From an uncultured Chlorobiaceae bacterium (GTDB taxonomy: Bacteria; Bacteroidota; Chlorobiia; Chlorobiales; Chlorobiaceae), in NCBI GenBank assembly GCA_903940125.1, contig CAJAJL010000123.1, forward strand, positions 1 through 64,000: a stretch of 64,000 bases of DNA, read 5' to 3'. Position 1 is the first letter of the stretch; each line of letters begins with the position of its first letter. This document shows positions 45,387 to 56,678 of the stretch, piece after piece. The notes under the pieces are model-generated. The model saw only the letters and a program-made list of their open reading frames with translations. It was not told the DNA's origin and searched no databases. A program made the translations under genes and the position numbers.

Positions 45387-46403
45387 TTACGGACGATTCC
45401 TTGCACCTCTTCCTGTCATGGTTTCAACCAGCAGGAAAAAAAGGCCTGCCGCAAGAAAATACTGAGCGAGAGGAACACGCTCAACAGGCTCCATCACCCA
45501 ACGCGACGCTGCTGCAATGCGGTTAATCCTGTTGGATATTTCATTGTTCACGCTTTGATCCCCTTGACTGCGAAAATATAAACCACCCGCTTCATGAGCC
45601 AGCTTCTGCAGAGTTTCACCCCTGAAACTTGTCGTCACAGCTTTACCGCGTTCATCCATCTTGATTCCAGCCCCGTCCAGAGGAATAACAACGGGCGAGC
45701 TCATGCCCACTCCAACCACAAACAGATGAATCCCGTCTGTTTTCATCCTTTTCGCCTCAGCCTGAAAATCACCAGCATGATCCTCACCATCACTCAACAG
45801 CACAACAATTTTTTCTCCTTTTATACCAGATTCCGGGAGGTTTTCCATTTCCGCTTTCAGCAGTTTTCCGGACAGCTCAAGTGCGGGGCGAAATACTGTC
45901 CCCTGCTCCTCGATAAGATCGGGTGCGGCCATTCCAAGCAAAGCCTCGAACGCTTCCTGATCGGTCGTAAGAGGGCATTGCACGAGAGGAGCTGAAGCAA
46001 AAAGGAGAATAGCCCGTCTGCCACCCTTAACAGCACGACTGATGCTGAGAATTTCCTGTTTGGCCTGACCGAGACGATCTGGCAGCACATCCCTCGCTCT
46101 CATACTGCGGGATATATCGAGCAAAAAAACAATATCGGCACCTTTGCGCAATACCGGTCGGCCTCCACTGCAAAGCCTTGGGCCGCTCAAAGAGAAGAGC
46201 AGTAAAGCAATACCGCAGAACAGCATCACTTTCTTCAAAATGAGAACCCACAACCGTGAACCAGGCATCATGGTATCGGCCATAAGCGGACTGGCAACGG
46301 CCTCACGAGCCTGAAGCTGCCTGATAACACCATAGCCGAGAAGCACGACCAAAGGAATCAGAAGCAACAGGTAGCCAATATTTTCAGGCCATGCAAAACT
46401 CAT
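45387..46403 (-). CDS. VWA-domain membrane protein, BatB-like
   Basis: VFLLDISRSMRARDVLPDRLGQAKQEI; VLLSDGEDHAGDF MIDAS-type residues; N- and C-terminal TM segments. Confidence 0.85.
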   Translation of the reverse strand: MSFAWPENIGYLLLLIPLVVLLGYGVIRQLQAREAVASPLMADTMMPGSRLWVLILKKVMLFCGIALLLFSLSGPRLCSGGRPVLRKGADIVFLLDISRSMRARDVLPDRLGQAKQEILSISRAVKGGRRAILLFASAPLVQCPLTTDQEAFEALLGMAAPDLIEEQGTVFRPALELSGKLLKAEMENLPESGIKGEKIVVLLSDGEDHAGDFQAEAKRMKTDGIHLFVVGVGMSSPVVIPLDGAGIKMDERGKAVTTSFRGETLQKLAHEAGGLYFRSQGDQSVNNEISNRINRIAAASRWVMEPVERVPLAQYFLAAGLFFLLVETMTGRGARNRP

Positions 46404-46464
46404 ACATATAATCCTGTCCTGTTGGCGTTTCGGTTACGCCGATTGCGATAAACAGTTAAAACCG

Positions 46465-47481
46465 CTACGGTATCCGTAGAAATCGAGTATTCGACAAAAG
46501 CATTTCAAGAAAGAGTAAGACGAGCACAATCGACAACAAGCTGGTGAACAGCCCTGAACGGCGTTCCATAATCGTCCCGGAAATCCTTTTTTTCTCCAGC
46601 CGGTCGATGGCTCTCATCGTTTCTTCAAATGCTGCAGGGTCATTAACGGCAAAATACCTCCCACCGGTGTTTCGGGCAATGCCTCGAAGCGATTCTTCAT
46701 CCATCACAGTATGATTGCCTTTTTCCCCTGATACATCCACACGATTACCTGAGCTTATAACACCGGCGTTAATCGAATATATCCGGATCCCGTCCTGTAC
46801 AGCAAACCCCGCTGCAGTTGCAGGACCGACCTCTCCTGTATTATTCTCTCCATCTGTAATAAGAATGATAGCCTTGTGCGATGACTCCGATGCCTTAAGC
46901 CTGTTGAGGGCAATCAGAATAGCGGTGCCAATGGCAGTTCCTTCGTCCTGTATAACCCTGGGAGAAAGCCGGTCGATCAGCATGGCAAGGACATCATGAT
47001 CAAGCGTCAGCGGGCACTGGGTATATCCCTTTCCGCGAAACACGACAAGCCCGATCCTATCGTTCGACCGATGCAGGACAAAGTTACGGGCAACTTCCTT
47101 TGCAGCATCAAGACGGCTTTCGCCGGCAAAATCCTTCTGTAACATTGATTCTGAAATATCAAGCACCAGCATGACATCGATGCCCATGGCTTCGGCTTCA
47201 GTCTGACGGTAGAGCAGGTGAGGGCCGGTAAGTGCTATAACCGACAGAAACAGAGCGCTCCAACGCAGCCATTGAGGCATCAAGCGGAGCAAACGGCCAG
47301 CTGCAAACCCAGAGTCCCGCAACTGCTCAAGACCGGGGAAAAGAATTGCAGGACGTTTGCCCAGTCTCTCACGCCTCTCCCTGAACCACGCTGACATAAA
47401 TAACACCGGCAACAGAAGCAGCCACCAAGGCTCCGCAAGCTCAAGGCCTGGTAGATGTGCAAACCACTCCTGCATAAGCAA
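46465..47481 (-). CDS. VWA-domain membrane protein, BatA-like
   Basis: VMLVLDISESMLQKDFAGESRLDAAKEVARNFV; IILITDGENNTGEV; TM segments at both ends. Confidence 0.87.
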   Translation of the reverse strand: MLMQEWFAHLPGLELAEPWWLLLLPVLFMSAWFRERRERLGKRPAILFPGLEQLRDSGFAAGRLLRLMPQWLRWSALFLSVIALTGPHLLYRQTEAEAMGIDVMLVLDISESMLQKDFAGESRLDAAKEVARNFVLHRSNDRIGLVVFRGKGYTQCPLTLDHDVLAMLIDRLSPRVIQDEGTAIGTAILIALNRLKASESSHKAIILITDGENNTGEVGPATAAGFAVQDGIRIYSINAGVISSGNRVDVSGEKGNHTVMDEESLRGIARNTGGRYFAVNDPAAFEETMRAIDRLEKKRISGTIMERRSGLFTSLLSIVLVLLFLEMLLSNTRFLRIP

Positions 47482-47700
47482 ATTATTTTACCTCAAAGAT
47501 GCAAAATCCCCGGCTAAAATCCCACTTCGTTACCCTTTTGCATTAACTCACGCTGCTGACGAATAAGCGATTTTCAATACCCTGAATATTTTGACGACTA
47601 AACTTCATATCTTATTAAATATCATAGCGCATTGCCACTGTAAGAGCCAGCAGACCGATGCACACAAAGGTTGCCCCCTGAACCGCAGAACAGCACCCCG

Positions 47701-47802
47701 AATTCATTTGTCTCTCTAACAGCTGAAGAACTCCTGAAACGAATACTCTCGGAAAAAGCAAAACTGGAAGGCAAGAAGAAAACACGGATCAAGAAAAGCT
47801 GA
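47701..47802 (+). pseudogene. Possible C-terminal remnant of a type I restriction specificity subunit (HsdS-like)
   Basis: Manual translation ...TPNSFVSLTAEELLKRILSEKAKLEGKKKTRIKKS* resembles HsdS C-terminal tails (xxAxELLxxIxxEKAxL); no intact upstream ORF. Confidence 0.3.
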
Positions 47803-48011
47803 TATCAGCATGCCTTCTTCCCAAATACGATTTTACAAGAACACTTTTTTTTGCAAGAATACCAGATAAAAAACGTCAAAAACGAAGAGTAGAACTCTCC
47901 ATTGTCGACTTTGAAGGATTGGAATCTTTAGACATAGACCTGAGTTACAAATTTCAAGGTATATTAGAGCACGATACCGTGGGCAAACCTTATATCATTC
48001 CTGTCAAGTAC

Positions 48012-50033
48012 ATGCTTAAAAAAAGTTTTATTCTTCTTCTTGTCGTTGTGGGATGCGCTCTCCCATTGTCTGCCATATACTCAAAAACAGTCGCACCTGT
48101 TAACACAGTTGTTACCCTCAAGCCCACTTCGGCTGAAGAGGAGGCATGCATCTATATCAGTCAAAATCTTCTGCAGAAACATTTTAGAAAAGTATCGCCC
48201 AACGACTCTCTTTCGCAGCAGATATTTAATCGATATCTCGACAATCTTGACCACAGTAAAAACTATTTTCTGGCAAGTGATATTGAAAGCCTGAGAAAAA
48301 GTTATGGAACTCGGATTGCTGCTGAACTTCTTGACGGCAAGGCAAATGCCGGATTTGCCATCTATAACCTGTTCCTGAAGCGGGCAAAAGAGAAAATGCT
48401 GTTTATGAGGACTGCCGTGGATACTGTTCACTTGAACTTTTCAACACCCGAAACGCTCGACCTTGACCGAAAGGCTGATCCATGGCCTGCAGACAGACGG
48501 CAACTCCTTGATCTTTGGAAAAAAGAGCTGAAGTACCAGTGGCTTAACCTCACCTACTCAGGTGAAAAAAACAAGAGCGTTCGCAGCGCCCTTGCAAAAA
48601 GCTTTACAAACAGGCTCACCCTTCTGAACCACCAGAAGCCAAGCGATGCTTTTCAAGCATACACCTATGCTGTGACAACATCATTCGACCCTCATACCAG
48701 CTATTTTTCTCCCGATGAGTACGAAAATTTTCAGATAGACATGAGCCGATCTCTTGAGGGAATCGGAGCCAAACTGCAGACCGAAAGTGAATACACCGTT
48801 ATTAATGAGGTTATCCCAGGAGGACCTGCTTTTAACAGCAATCAGCTGAAAAAAGGCGACAAAATAGTTGGCGTTGGTCAGGGAAAGGTTGCTGAAATTG
48901 TAGATGTCGTGGGCTGGCGAATCAATGATGTCGTCAAACTCATCCGTGGGAAAAAAGGCACCATTGTTCGTCTGAAAATTCTCCCTGCGAACCAGGCCGG
49001 CAGAGGCCCGGCAAAAACAATTCAACTCTTGCGAGACAAGGTTGATCTGGTAGAACAGGCGGCAAAGAAAAGCATTATCCAATCGGGTGGTAAGAAAATC
49101 GGTGTTATTACCATACCTTCCTTTTATCTTGATTTCGATGGTCAGCAAAAAAACACCAGCAATTATGCCAGCACAAGCCGTGATGTAAACCGAATACTGA
49201 ATGAATTGAATGCTGAGCATGTTGACGGTATCGTTATCGATGTTCGCAACAATGGCGGCGGTTCTCTTGAAGAGGCGGTGAGCGTTACCGGGCTGTTTAT
49301 CCCAAGCGGTCCTGTTGTGCAGATCAGCAATGCTAAAGGCGTCAATTCAGTGCTTAACGACGAAGACAATCGGCAGCAATATCGCGGACCTCTCGCCGTG
49401 CTTGTCAACCGTTACAGCGCCTCTGCTTCAGAAATTTTTGCTGCGGCAATTCAGGATTATGGTCGAGGTGTTATCATTGGCGAAAGAACGTTTGGAAAGG
49501 GTACGGTGCAAACGATCACAAAGCTTGCACGACCGATTACTTTTTTTGAAAAGTCGCCTGACCTTGGAGAAATAAAGCTCACGATAGCAAAGTTTTACAG
49601 GATAACTGGAGAGAGCACCCAGCATAAAGGGGTTGAGCCTGATATTACTATGCCATCCATGATCGACACTGCCACTATTGGCGAGGATACCTATACCAGC
49701 AGTCTCCCTTGGAGTACAATCACGCGGGCATTGTACAAGCCGACAGGAGAAATAAGCCCTGAAAAAATCGGTGTTCTCCGTCAAAAAGAGATTGAGCGAT
49801 CAGCCAACAGCGCCTTATATCAAACCTATCTGCATGACCGGAATACTCTTGACCATATCCGTAAAAATAAATCGGTATCGCTTCAGGACAAAGCTTTCAA
49901 AGCAGAGATAGAAACAATAAAGAAGATCGAGAAGCAGTGGATTCAGGAACCGGATGGAGTGAAAGAGTTGACCAGGGATGTGCTGCTCAACGAGGCTGCC
50001 GGTGTTGTGTCTGATTTATCAAAAGGAGCTTGA
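48012..50033 (+). CDS. C-terminal/tail-specific processing protease (S41, Prc/CtpA), start probably MLKKSFI at 48012
   Basis: PDZ region SLEGIGAKLQTESEYTVINEVIPGGPAF; catalytic VNRYSASASEIFAAAIQDYGRGVIIGERTFGKGTVQ. Confidence 0.93.
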   Translation: MLKKSFILLLVVVGCALPLSAIYSKTVAPVNTVVTLKPTSAEEEACIYISQNLLQKHFRKVSPNDSLSQQIFNRYLDNLDHSKNYFLASDIESLRKSYGTRIAAELLDGKANAGFAIYNLFLKRAKEKMLFMRTAVDTVHLNFSTPETLDLDRKADPWPADRRQLLDLWKKELKYQWLNLTYSGEKNKSVRSALAKSFTNRLTLLNHQKPSDAFQAYTYAVTTSFDPHTSYFSPDEYENFQIDMSRSLEGIGAKLQTESEYTVINEVIPGGPAFNSNQLKKGDKIVGVGQGKVAEIVDVVGWRINDVVKLIRGKKGTIVRLKILPANQAGRGPAKTIQLLRDKVDLVEQAAKKSIIQSGGKKIGVITIPSFYLDFDGQQKNTSNYASTSRDVNRILNELNAEHVDGIVIDVRNNGGGSLEEAVSVTGLFIPSGPVVQISNAKGVNSVLNDEDNRQQYRGPLAVLVNRYSASASEIFAAAIQDYGRGVIIGERTFGKGTVQTITKLARPITFFEKSPDLGEIKLTIAKFYRITGESTQHKGVEPDITMPSMIDTATIGEDTYTSSLPWSTITRALYKPTGEISPEKIGVLRQKEIERSANSALYQTYLHDRNTLDHIRKNKSVSLQDKAFKAEIETIKKIEKQWIQEPDGVKELTRDVLLNEAAGVVSDLSKGA

Positions 50034-50112
50034 AAGACAAAAACTTGCATCAAGCGAAATTTTTTTTAAAATTGAAGAAATTATAGCCATCTAATTTGAA
50101 CGGAGAAATGCG

Positions 50113-50304
50113 ATGTTTGGACAAATGGATTTGATACTGATTGGAGGGGTTGCCCTGTTATTGTTCGGGCCGAAAAAAATCCCTGATCTGATGAAAGGAC
50201 TTGGAAAAGGATTGAGTGAGTTTAAAAAAGCACAGAATGAATTCGAAAGCGAAATCAAAAACGTTGTGGATGCCCCCGAGGCAAAAGCAACCAACAAAGA
50301 ATAA
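50113..50304 (+). CDS. tatA: Sec-independent translocase TatA/TatE-like
   Basis: [43 protein letters not shown]. Confidence 0.92.
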   Translation: MFGQMDLILIGGVALLLFGPKKIPDLMKGLGKGLSEFKKAQNEFESEIKNVVDAPEAKATNKE

Positions 50305-50476
50305 GGGGGTTCAGCCTTCAGCAATCCTGTTCGATAGTATCATCTTTGCACCGATCATCCTCTGATCATACACGTTGTTTTCAAATCATTGGCATCCTTG
50401 ACTGGAGCCATGCTTTATTCCCGATGAATGAAGAAAGGTTGCTATGAGTATCAACTAAACCAAACGAATAAAAACT

Positions 50477-50680
50477 ATGAACAAAAAGTTAATTACCGGC
50501 TTTATTCTGTCTCTTGCATTGACATGCATCTGTGGAAACCTCTCTTTTGCCGAAGATAAACAGACAGCAGATACCAAGACAGTTGTTACAACCGAAGCGA
50601 AAGCTGATGCGCCTGCTGCTGAAAAAAATGAGACTAAAACAGATGAGTGCTGCACTATGGGCGAACTGAAGCCTTTATAA
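50477..50680 (+). CDS. Small secreted hypothetical protein (67 aa)
   Basis: Clear signal peptide MNKKLITGFILSLALTCICGNLSFAED followed by a Thr/Ala/Lys/Glu-rich chain ending ECCTMGELKPL. Confidence 0.5.
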   Translation: MNKKLITGFILSLALTCICGNLSFAEDKQTADTKTVVTTEAKADAPAAEKNETKTDECCTMGELKPL

Positions 50681-50697
50681 AGAAAAAAAACCAACGC

Positions 50698-50720
50698 TGC
50701 CGCGAAAGCATGTCGCGGCA
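50698..50720. terminator. Hairpin between convergent small secreted ORF and M16 peptidase
   Basis: TGCCGCG-aaagcatgt-CGCGGCA; A-tract at about 50681-50690 serves as a T-tract for the minus strand. Confidence 0.5.
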
Positions 50721-50732
50721 AACTGGCAGGTT

Positions 50733-53678
50733 TTAATACCCGAAAACCTCTTTAAGCGTTAATTCCCTGACCGTACCATATTTTTTAAGGGTGTCCATAT
50801 CAAGATTGCTTTTTTTGCCAAGGACAAGCATGACCTGTTTTTTGTCGTGGAAATGTTTTCTGTGAAAGGTTGCGATATCGTCCAGACTCATTGCAGGAAC
50901 GTTGCGATAAATGTCTTTCCTGATATCATGATGGTGTCCAAGCCTGAGTGCTTCTTCATAATTGAGCAAGATCTCTGTTCTTGTCAGGCGATTCGTTGAT
51001 TTATCCTGCAGAATGCTTTTTTTGGCCGAAGCAAAAAGTTTTGTCGATTTCGGCATATCGTTCATCAACTTTCTCATTCCCTCCAATGCCTCGGGAAGCT
51101 TGTCAGACTGAGTTCCGATATAGCTGACAATATAGTTCGGCTTTCCTTTCTCTTTCGGAGCCTTGTAGCCTGAAAAAACTGAATACGCAAGAGCTTTTGC
51201 CTCCCTCAGCTCCTGAAACACAACCGAAGACATCCCACCGCCGTAATACTCATTGAAAAGAGTTACAATCGGTGCCATGGAAGGGTTGTAGATATCATCC
51301 TTTGTCAGCATCATAACCTCAGCCTGTGTCATATCATAATCCACAACGTAGACAAGATTATCAGGCTGTTCAAGTTCGTGAAAAGAGTCGGATGCTGGAG
51401 GATTTTTGAACGATTGCGGATAATGACGTACCGAACGCAGCTCGCTGAGTAGTTCTGCAGAGGATGCCGGACCATAGTAGAGAACTCTGTGGCGATATTG
51501 CAGAAGGTTACGAACCTCATCGAGCAGTTCTGGAGAGGTCACTTTTTCAAGCTCCTCATTGCTGAGCACGTTGGTGAATGGAGAGATCGGGCCATATTTG
51601 CCATAATTGATCAAACCCTCGAAAAGAATCTTGTTTTTCGACAGCTTGTCATCGCTCCTTTCTTTCAAGACACCGGCCTTAAGTTTTGCAAGAGCTTCTT
51701 CGTCAGGCTTTGCGTCGACCAGAAGATTTTCAAGCAGCCTTATTGCCGCAGGAGCGTTTTTTCCGAGTCCGGTAAGCCCCAAAGAAACATTATGCTCAGA
51801 AGATGCAACCGAAAAGCTCACACCAATTTTATAAAGCTCCTTGCTGAACTCTGCGTTTGAAACTTTTGATGTACCAAGATAGGAAAGATAACGGAGAGCG
51901 AGATCGAGCTTCCTGCTGTTGTTATTGCCGATATCAAACACGTAATAGAGCGAAAAAAGCTCGTCTTCACGGTTTTGCAGATAGTGCAGTTTTATCGATG
52001 GATTAACTTCCAGAAAGGTGATATCCTTCTTGTAGTCAACAAAAGCAGGTTCTAGTTTGTTGGATTTCAAGGCAAGTACTTTTTCAGCAAAGGGTGATGA
52101 GGCATCCCTGTTCACCTTCAGCGGTGTAATCGGAGGTTTCTGAATTTTAGCTTCGCTTACAGCCTTGCCATTTTCCTTGTAGACAGCGACATAATTTGAG
52201 CCATAATGTTGCCGGGCAAAGGCAACAAGATCATTCTTTGTAATTTTCTGAAGCCGTTCAAACTGGCTGACGTGATGCGACCACTCCATACCCGATGTAT
52301 ATGCACTGACATACGTATCGACTCGTCCATGACTGATTTCATAAAGTCTCTGCTGATCAATTTTCATATCATTGATTGCCGCGCCCATCAGCCAGTCGGG
52401 AAAGCTCCCCTCTTTAAGCAGTTCAAGCTGTTCGAGAAGCAGCGTTCTGACCTGGTCAAGACTTTGACCTTTCCTCGGTTTTGCGGAAAGAAGATGTACT
52501 GTGTAGTCTTTCATCGCTGCCAGCGATGAGCTGCTTTCAAGCACCTTCTGCTGTTGATTCAGGTTGAGATCAATCAGACCTGCAGTTTTATTATATAACA
52601 CTCTGTCAATAAACACCAGATAATCGGCGTCCGGGCTGTTGATGCCGTTAAAGCGATATCCGATAACAAGTTCTTCAGCTTCAGGCCCCGTAACCTTGAT
52701 AACCAATGGCTTTGTGATCGGCTCTTCCTCTGCCGGAGTGAATACAGGAACTACTTTTGGCTTGAGAAGTGAAAATTTTTCATCAATCAGCTTTATCGCG
52801 GCATCCGGATCGAAATCACCGGCGATACAGAGAGCCATGTTGTTCGGTACATAATAGGTGTGGTAATAGTCGATGACATTTTTTATCGATGGGTTTTTAA
52901 GATGCTCTGCCTTACCGATAGTAGTCTGTGTCCCGTATGTATGTTTTTTGAATAATCCGGCAAACAGGCTTTCCCATATTTTAGTCTGGTCACTGTCCAT
53001 GTTTCGGTTTTTCTCTTCATAGACCGTTTCAAGTTCGGTATGAAAAAGCCTCATGACCGGATTGCGGAACCGCTCAGCTTCGATAGTAAGCCATTGTTCG
53101 ATCTTGTTTGCAGGAATGTCATTGACAAAGACAGTCTGCTCTGTCCATGTATAGGCATTGGTACCCTGAGCTCCTATAGAGTTCAGAAGCTTGTCGTACT
53201 CATTAGGAACAGCAAATCGTGCAGCAACATTGGAAATGCTGTCAATATCCTTGTAGATAGCCGCTCTTTTCTGGCTGTCAGAGGTCAACCGGTACTTCTC
53301 ATAGAGCGCGGTAATTTTATCGAGTTCGACCCGTTCTTTTTCATAGTCAAGAGATCCTAATGCATCAGTACCCTTGAAAAGCATATGTTCCAGATAGTGT
53401 GCAAGTCCGGTTGTCTCTGCAGGATCATTTTTACTGCCTGCCCGGACGGCTATTGAAGTATAGATTCTCGGTTTGTCTTTATATGGACTCATGTAAACTG
53501 TCAGTCCATTGTTGAGCGTATAAATTCTTGTATGTAGGGAGTCTCCAGGAACCGAGGTATATGGATAGTGCGAAACTTCGTTCTTCATGGAAGTGCAGGA
53601 TAATAACTGCAAAAAAAATATCCCGATAATAACCATCGTGATATGGCTGTTCCTGCATAGTGGAAAATTTTTCAGCAT
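50733..53678 (-). CDS. M16-family zinc metallopeptidase, two-lobed, lipoprotein-like N-terminus (probable start 53678)
   Basis: Inverted zinc motif HYLEH in [31 protein letters not shown] lipobox-like; second M16_C region. Confidence 0.9.
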   Translation of the reverse strand: MLKNFPLCRNSHITMVIIGIFFLQLLSCTSMKNEVSHYPYTSVPGDSLHTRIYTLNNGLTVYMSPYKDKPRIYTSIAVRAGSKNDPAETTGLAHYLEHMLFKGTDALGSLDYEKERVELDKITALYEKYRLTSDSQKRAAIYKDIDSISNVAARFAVPNEYDKLLNSIGAQGTNAYTWTEQTVFVNDIPANKIEQWLTIEAERFRNPVMRLFHTELETVYEEKNRNMDSDQTKIWESLFAGLFKKHTYGTQTTIGKAEHLKNPSIKNVIDYYHTYYVPNNMALCIAGDFDPDAAIKLIDEKFSLLKPKVVPVFTPAEEEPITKPLVIKVTGPEAEELVIGYRFNGINSPDADYLVFIDRVLYNKTAGLIDLNLNQQQKVLESSSSLAAMKDYTVHLLSAKPRKGQSLDQVRTLLLEQLELLKEGSFPDWLMGAAINDMKIDQQRLYEISHGRVDTYVSAYTSGMEWSHHVSQFERLQKITKNDLVAFARQHYGSNYVAVYKENGKAVSEAKIQKPPITPLKVNRDASSPFAEKVLALKSNKLEPAFVDYKKDITFLEVNPSIKLHYLQNREDELFSLYYVFDIGNNNSRKLDLALRYLSYLGTSKVSNAEFSKELYKIGVSFSVASSEHNVSLGLTGLGKNAPAAIRLLENLLVDAKPDEEALAKLKAGVLKERSDDKLSKNKILFEGLINYGKYGPISPFTNVLSNEELEKVTSPELLDEVRNLLQYRHRVLYYGPASSAELLSELRSVRHYPQSFKNPPASDSFHELEQPDNLVYVVDYDMTQAEVMMLTKDDIYNPSMAPIVTLFNEYYGGGMSSVVFQELREAKALAYSVFSGYKAPKEKGKPNYIVSYIGTQSDKLPEALEGMRKLMNDMPKSTKLFASAKKSILQDKSTNRLTRTEILLNYEEALRLGHHHDIRKDIYRNVPAMSLDDIATFHRKHFHDKKQVMLVLGKKSNLDMDTLKKYGTVRELTLKEVFGY

Positions 53679-53703
53679 AAAAACGGGGAATGTATAGATG
53701 ATT

Positions 53704-54666
53704 TTACTCTTCGGAGGTATTTGGGATACGTGCAGAACGGATAACCTCTTCTGCCTTGCGCAGTGACTGGCGGGACTCCTCAGCATCCGGTCGACTATCG
53801 GCAAATTTTACAAGATCAGCCTGAGCGAGAAGATTCATAATACTTTCAAACCCGGCAACACCAAGCTTTTTCAGATCACGCTCAATCTCCTGCGTCACCG
53901 CCTCAAGCGCCCTGATGCGGTAATGCTTTTCAAGAAAGGTGCGCATGATATTGCTAAGCTCTTCATAACATTCAGGTGGCGGCATTCCGGCTGACAGCCT
54001 AGAGCCAAGCTTGCGAAGCTTTCTCTGGGCAACCTGGCCGGGATCAACCTTTTCAGCGCTCGTTCGCACTGAACGCTTCAAAAGAAAAAGCAGCAGCAGC
54101 ACAATTCCGGCAATGCCAAACACCCCAAGAACAAGAGGCAACACTAAAAAAAGGGGAATCAATGGCTTCAACGGTGGTTTGATCGGCCGGAGTTCCCTCA
54201 TTGTAGAATCAGTAAGCGCACGCACAAATACAGCACTTGATGGTTTGCAGACCTCCCTGTTTATGACCTTTCCATCACTGTTTCGAAGAACCACGGTAAA
54301 CGGAGGAATGGGTTGCCGGCCACTGCCGAAATTTGCCAACTCAAACACAAAACGCTCCTGCCGGGTACCCGGCATTACCAGAGCTGACGATTGTTTGCGG
54401 TTGATCAGCTCAAACGGCAGCACAGACAGGCTGTCAATTCCTTCAAGTGCGACAACGTCATCAACCGAGTGGCGCACACCAATAGTGCAATGGATACGAT
54501 CGCCGACAAGAACAGTGTCGGGAGTAACTGCAACTGTTATCGCGGAAACAGCAGTCGTGGCCTCGGCAGGAAATGCGGACGCCATAACCATCGGAAGCGC
54601 AGCAAGCAGCACAACAAGAAGCCACTTGAACGTACCGGATGCAAACCCTTCAGACCTTCCGTTCAC
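53704..54666 (-). CDS. BatD/DUF4381-like membrane protein
   Basis: Signal peptide, beta-rich N-terminal domain, central TM, cytoplasmic helical tail; directly downstream of moxR and DUF58 genes. Confidence 0.6.
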   Translation of the reverse strand: MNGRSEGFASGTFKWLLVVLLAALPMVMASAFPAEATTAVSAITVAVTPDTVLVGDRIHCTIGVRHSVDDVVALEGIDSLSVLPFELINRKQSSALVMPGTRQERFVFELANFGSGRQPIPPFTVVLRNSDGKVINREVCKPSSAVFVRALTDSTMRELRPIKPPLKPLIPLFLVLPLVLGVFGIAGIVLLLLFLLKRSVRTSAEKVDPGQVAQRKLRKLGSRLSAGMPPPECYEELSNIMRTFLEKHYRIRALEAVTQEIERDLKKLGVAGFESIMNLLAQADLVKFADSRPDAEESRQSLRKAEEVIRSARIPNTSEE

Positions 54667-55552
54667 GATACCGGAAAAAAGAGTTCAGATCGCCGATAAA
54701 GGATCGGTCGGTATCGAGAAAAACCGTATCTATGCGCATACGACGGAGACGCTGCCGAAGCTCTTCATGCTGCCTGGTCTGCTCCTGCCGGTAGCGGGCA
54801 ACTTCGCGGCGACTGCCTGCATCCACCGTAAGACGTAACCCGGTTTCGGGTTCTTCAAGGTCAAGCAGGGCACTCAGGGGGAGTGCTTTGTCGAGGGGAT
54901 CACTGATATGCACCAGTATAAAATCGTGGCGGGAATTAAGTTGCTTCATACCTTTTTCATAGTCACTTGCCACTAGATCAGTTATTAAAAAAATGATCGA
55001 TTGCCTTCTGAGAGTATAGCGGATAAAGGAGAGTGCCGGATTGATATCAGTCTTGCGGTTTTTTGGTTTCAACCTGAAAAGCTCTTCAAGAATGACCAGT
55101 ACATGATCCCGCCCTTTTCGGGGAGCGATAAAAGTTTCAACCTGATCAGTAAAAACAAGAAGCCCAACCTTGTCATTATTCTGGATGGCACTGAAGGCAA
55201 GCACTGCGCTTACTTCAAGTGCAAGCTCTTTTTTGCGGTGCTGTCTGCTGCCGAAAAGCATGGAAGCAGAACCATCAACCACAAGCAGTAGAGTCCTTTC
55301 TCGCTCCTCGGTAAAAAGCTTGACATACAATTCATACTTGCGGGCAGAAGTATTCCAGTCTATCGCACGGACATCATCACCGTACTGATACTCCCTGACA
55401 TTGCTGAACTCGATCCCTTTCCCTTTAAACGAAGAGTGGTACTCACCACTGAACTGCTCACTGGCCATGCGTTTCGATCGAATTTCAACGCGTCTTATGA
55501 TTTTCTGAAGCTCTTTAAGATTCTCTTTATTCCTTTCCATGAATAACTCCAC
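54650..55552 (-). CDS. DUF58-domain protein
   Basis: KGIEFSNVREYQYGDDVRAIDWNTSARKYELYVKLFTEERERTLLLVVDGSASM. Confidence 0.93.
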   Translation of the reverse strand: MELFMERNKENLKELQKIIRRVEIRSKRMASEQFSGEYHSSFKGKGIEFSNVREYQYGDDVRAIDWNTSARKYELYVKLFTEERERTLLLVVDGSASMLFGSRQHRKKELALEVSAVLAFSAIQNNDKVGLLVFTDQVETFIAPRKGRDHVLVILEELFRLKPKNRKTDINPALSFIRYTLRRQSIIFLITDLVASDYEKGMKQLNSRHDFILVHISDPLDKALPLSALLDLEEPETGLRLTVDAGSRREVARYRQEQTRQHEELRQRLRRMRIDTVFLDTDRSFIGDLNSFFRYRERKV

Positions 55553-55614
55553 TCATTGTTCTGCCTTCTACAGTTCATTCAGAGGTTCCCCTGCACCACA
55601 CCGTAAAATCGGTA

Positions 55615-56613
55615 TCAGGGAACCTGAACGTGCTGAAGAATCTGGCGGATAATATCATCAGGCTTTATGTTGTCAGCCTCAGCTTCATATCCCGGTCTGA
55701 TACGATGCCGGAGGGTATCGTAGGCTATGGCCTTCACATCTTCAGGAGTTATGTACGGCCGATGCTGCAGAAAGGCATGAGCCTTGGATGCAAGAAGAAG
55801 AAAAATTGAGGCCCTTGGAGAGGCTCCGTACTCAATCATTGCTTCCAGGGAGGCTATACCGTACTGTGCAGGTTTTCTGCTTGCAACAACAAGATCAACA
55901 ATGTAACGCTGCACTCTCGGATCTACATAAATCAGATCAATCAATGCTCTTGCCCTGGCAATGTCATCAGGCTGCACAACCGGAATTATTGGTGCCGCGA
56001 TCGCATTAGTGGCAGATTGCAGCATGATATCAAGCTCCTCGTCATAAGATGGATAATCGACCAGAACCTTCATCATAAACCGGTCCACCTGAGCTTCCGG
56101 CAAAACATAGGTTCCTTCATGCTCGATGGGATTCTGTGTCGCCAGAACTAAAAACGGCTCCTGCAGGGGAAAAGTCTTGGTGCCGATGGTGACCTGGCGC
56201 TCCTGCATAGCTTCAAGCAACGCAGACTGTACCTTGGCCGGCGAACGGTTGATTTCATCAGCAAGGATGACATTCGCAAAAACCGGACCTTTGCGGGGAT
56301 AGAACTCCAGATCTTTTGGATTGTAGATCATCGTCCCGATAAGATCGGCAGGCAGCATATCGGGGGTAAACTGTATGCGCTGAAACTTCAGATTCATGGC
56401 TGCAGCAAACGTCCTGATGATAAGCGTTTTTGCCAGTCCAGGTACACCCTCAAGCAGTACATGACCATTAACCAGCATAGCAATGAAGATCCTTCTGATC
56501 ACGTCATGCTGGCCAATAACCCGACGTGACAGCTGTTCCTCCGCCTTTTCAATAAAACGGGAGGCTTCCGTTATCCGCGTTCCCAGTTCTTCAAGTTCGA
56601 CTGCATGTTTCAT
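55615..56613 (-). CDS. MoxR-family AAA+ ATPase (probable start MKHAVELE at 56613)
   Basis: LLEGVPGLAKTLIIRTFAAAMNLKFQRIQFTPDMLPADLIGT; FANVILADEINRSPAKVQSALLEAMQERQVT. Confidence 0.94.
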   Translation of the reverse strand: MKHAVELEELGTRITEASRFIEKAEEQLSRRVIGQHDVIRRIFIAMLVNGHVLLEGVPGLAKTLIIRTFAAAMNLKFQRIQFTPDMLPADLIGTMIYNPKDLEFYPRKGPVFANVILADEINRSPAKVQSALLEAMQERQVTIGTKTFPLQEPFLVLATQNPIEHEGTYVLPEAQVDRFMMKVLVDYPSYDEELDIMLQSATNAIAAPIIPVVQPDDIARARALIDLIYVDPRVQRYIVDLVVASRKPAQYGIASLEAMIEYGASPRASIFLLLASKAHAFLQHRPYITPEDVKAIAYDTLRHRIRPGYEAEADNIKPDDIIRQILQHVQVP

Positions 56614-56678
56614 TGCGCCTCCTGATCTTAAGCCTGTTAAGTAACATCTTTTTTGCTCATCCTCCTGCTGCAATAACA

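Noticed and set aside
47919-48011. 31-codon N-terminal extension of the Prc-like ORF
   Set aside because: The signal-peptide-like start MLKKSFILLLVVVGC at 48012 is the more credible N-terminus.
48681-49220. 179-aa minus-strand ORF
   Set aside because: Antisense to the conserved PDZ/S41 region of the Prc-like protease.
54011-54838. 275-aa plus-strand ORF
   Set aside because: Antisense to the BatD-like and DUF58 genes; Ser/Thr/Arg-rich composition typical of a shadow ORF.
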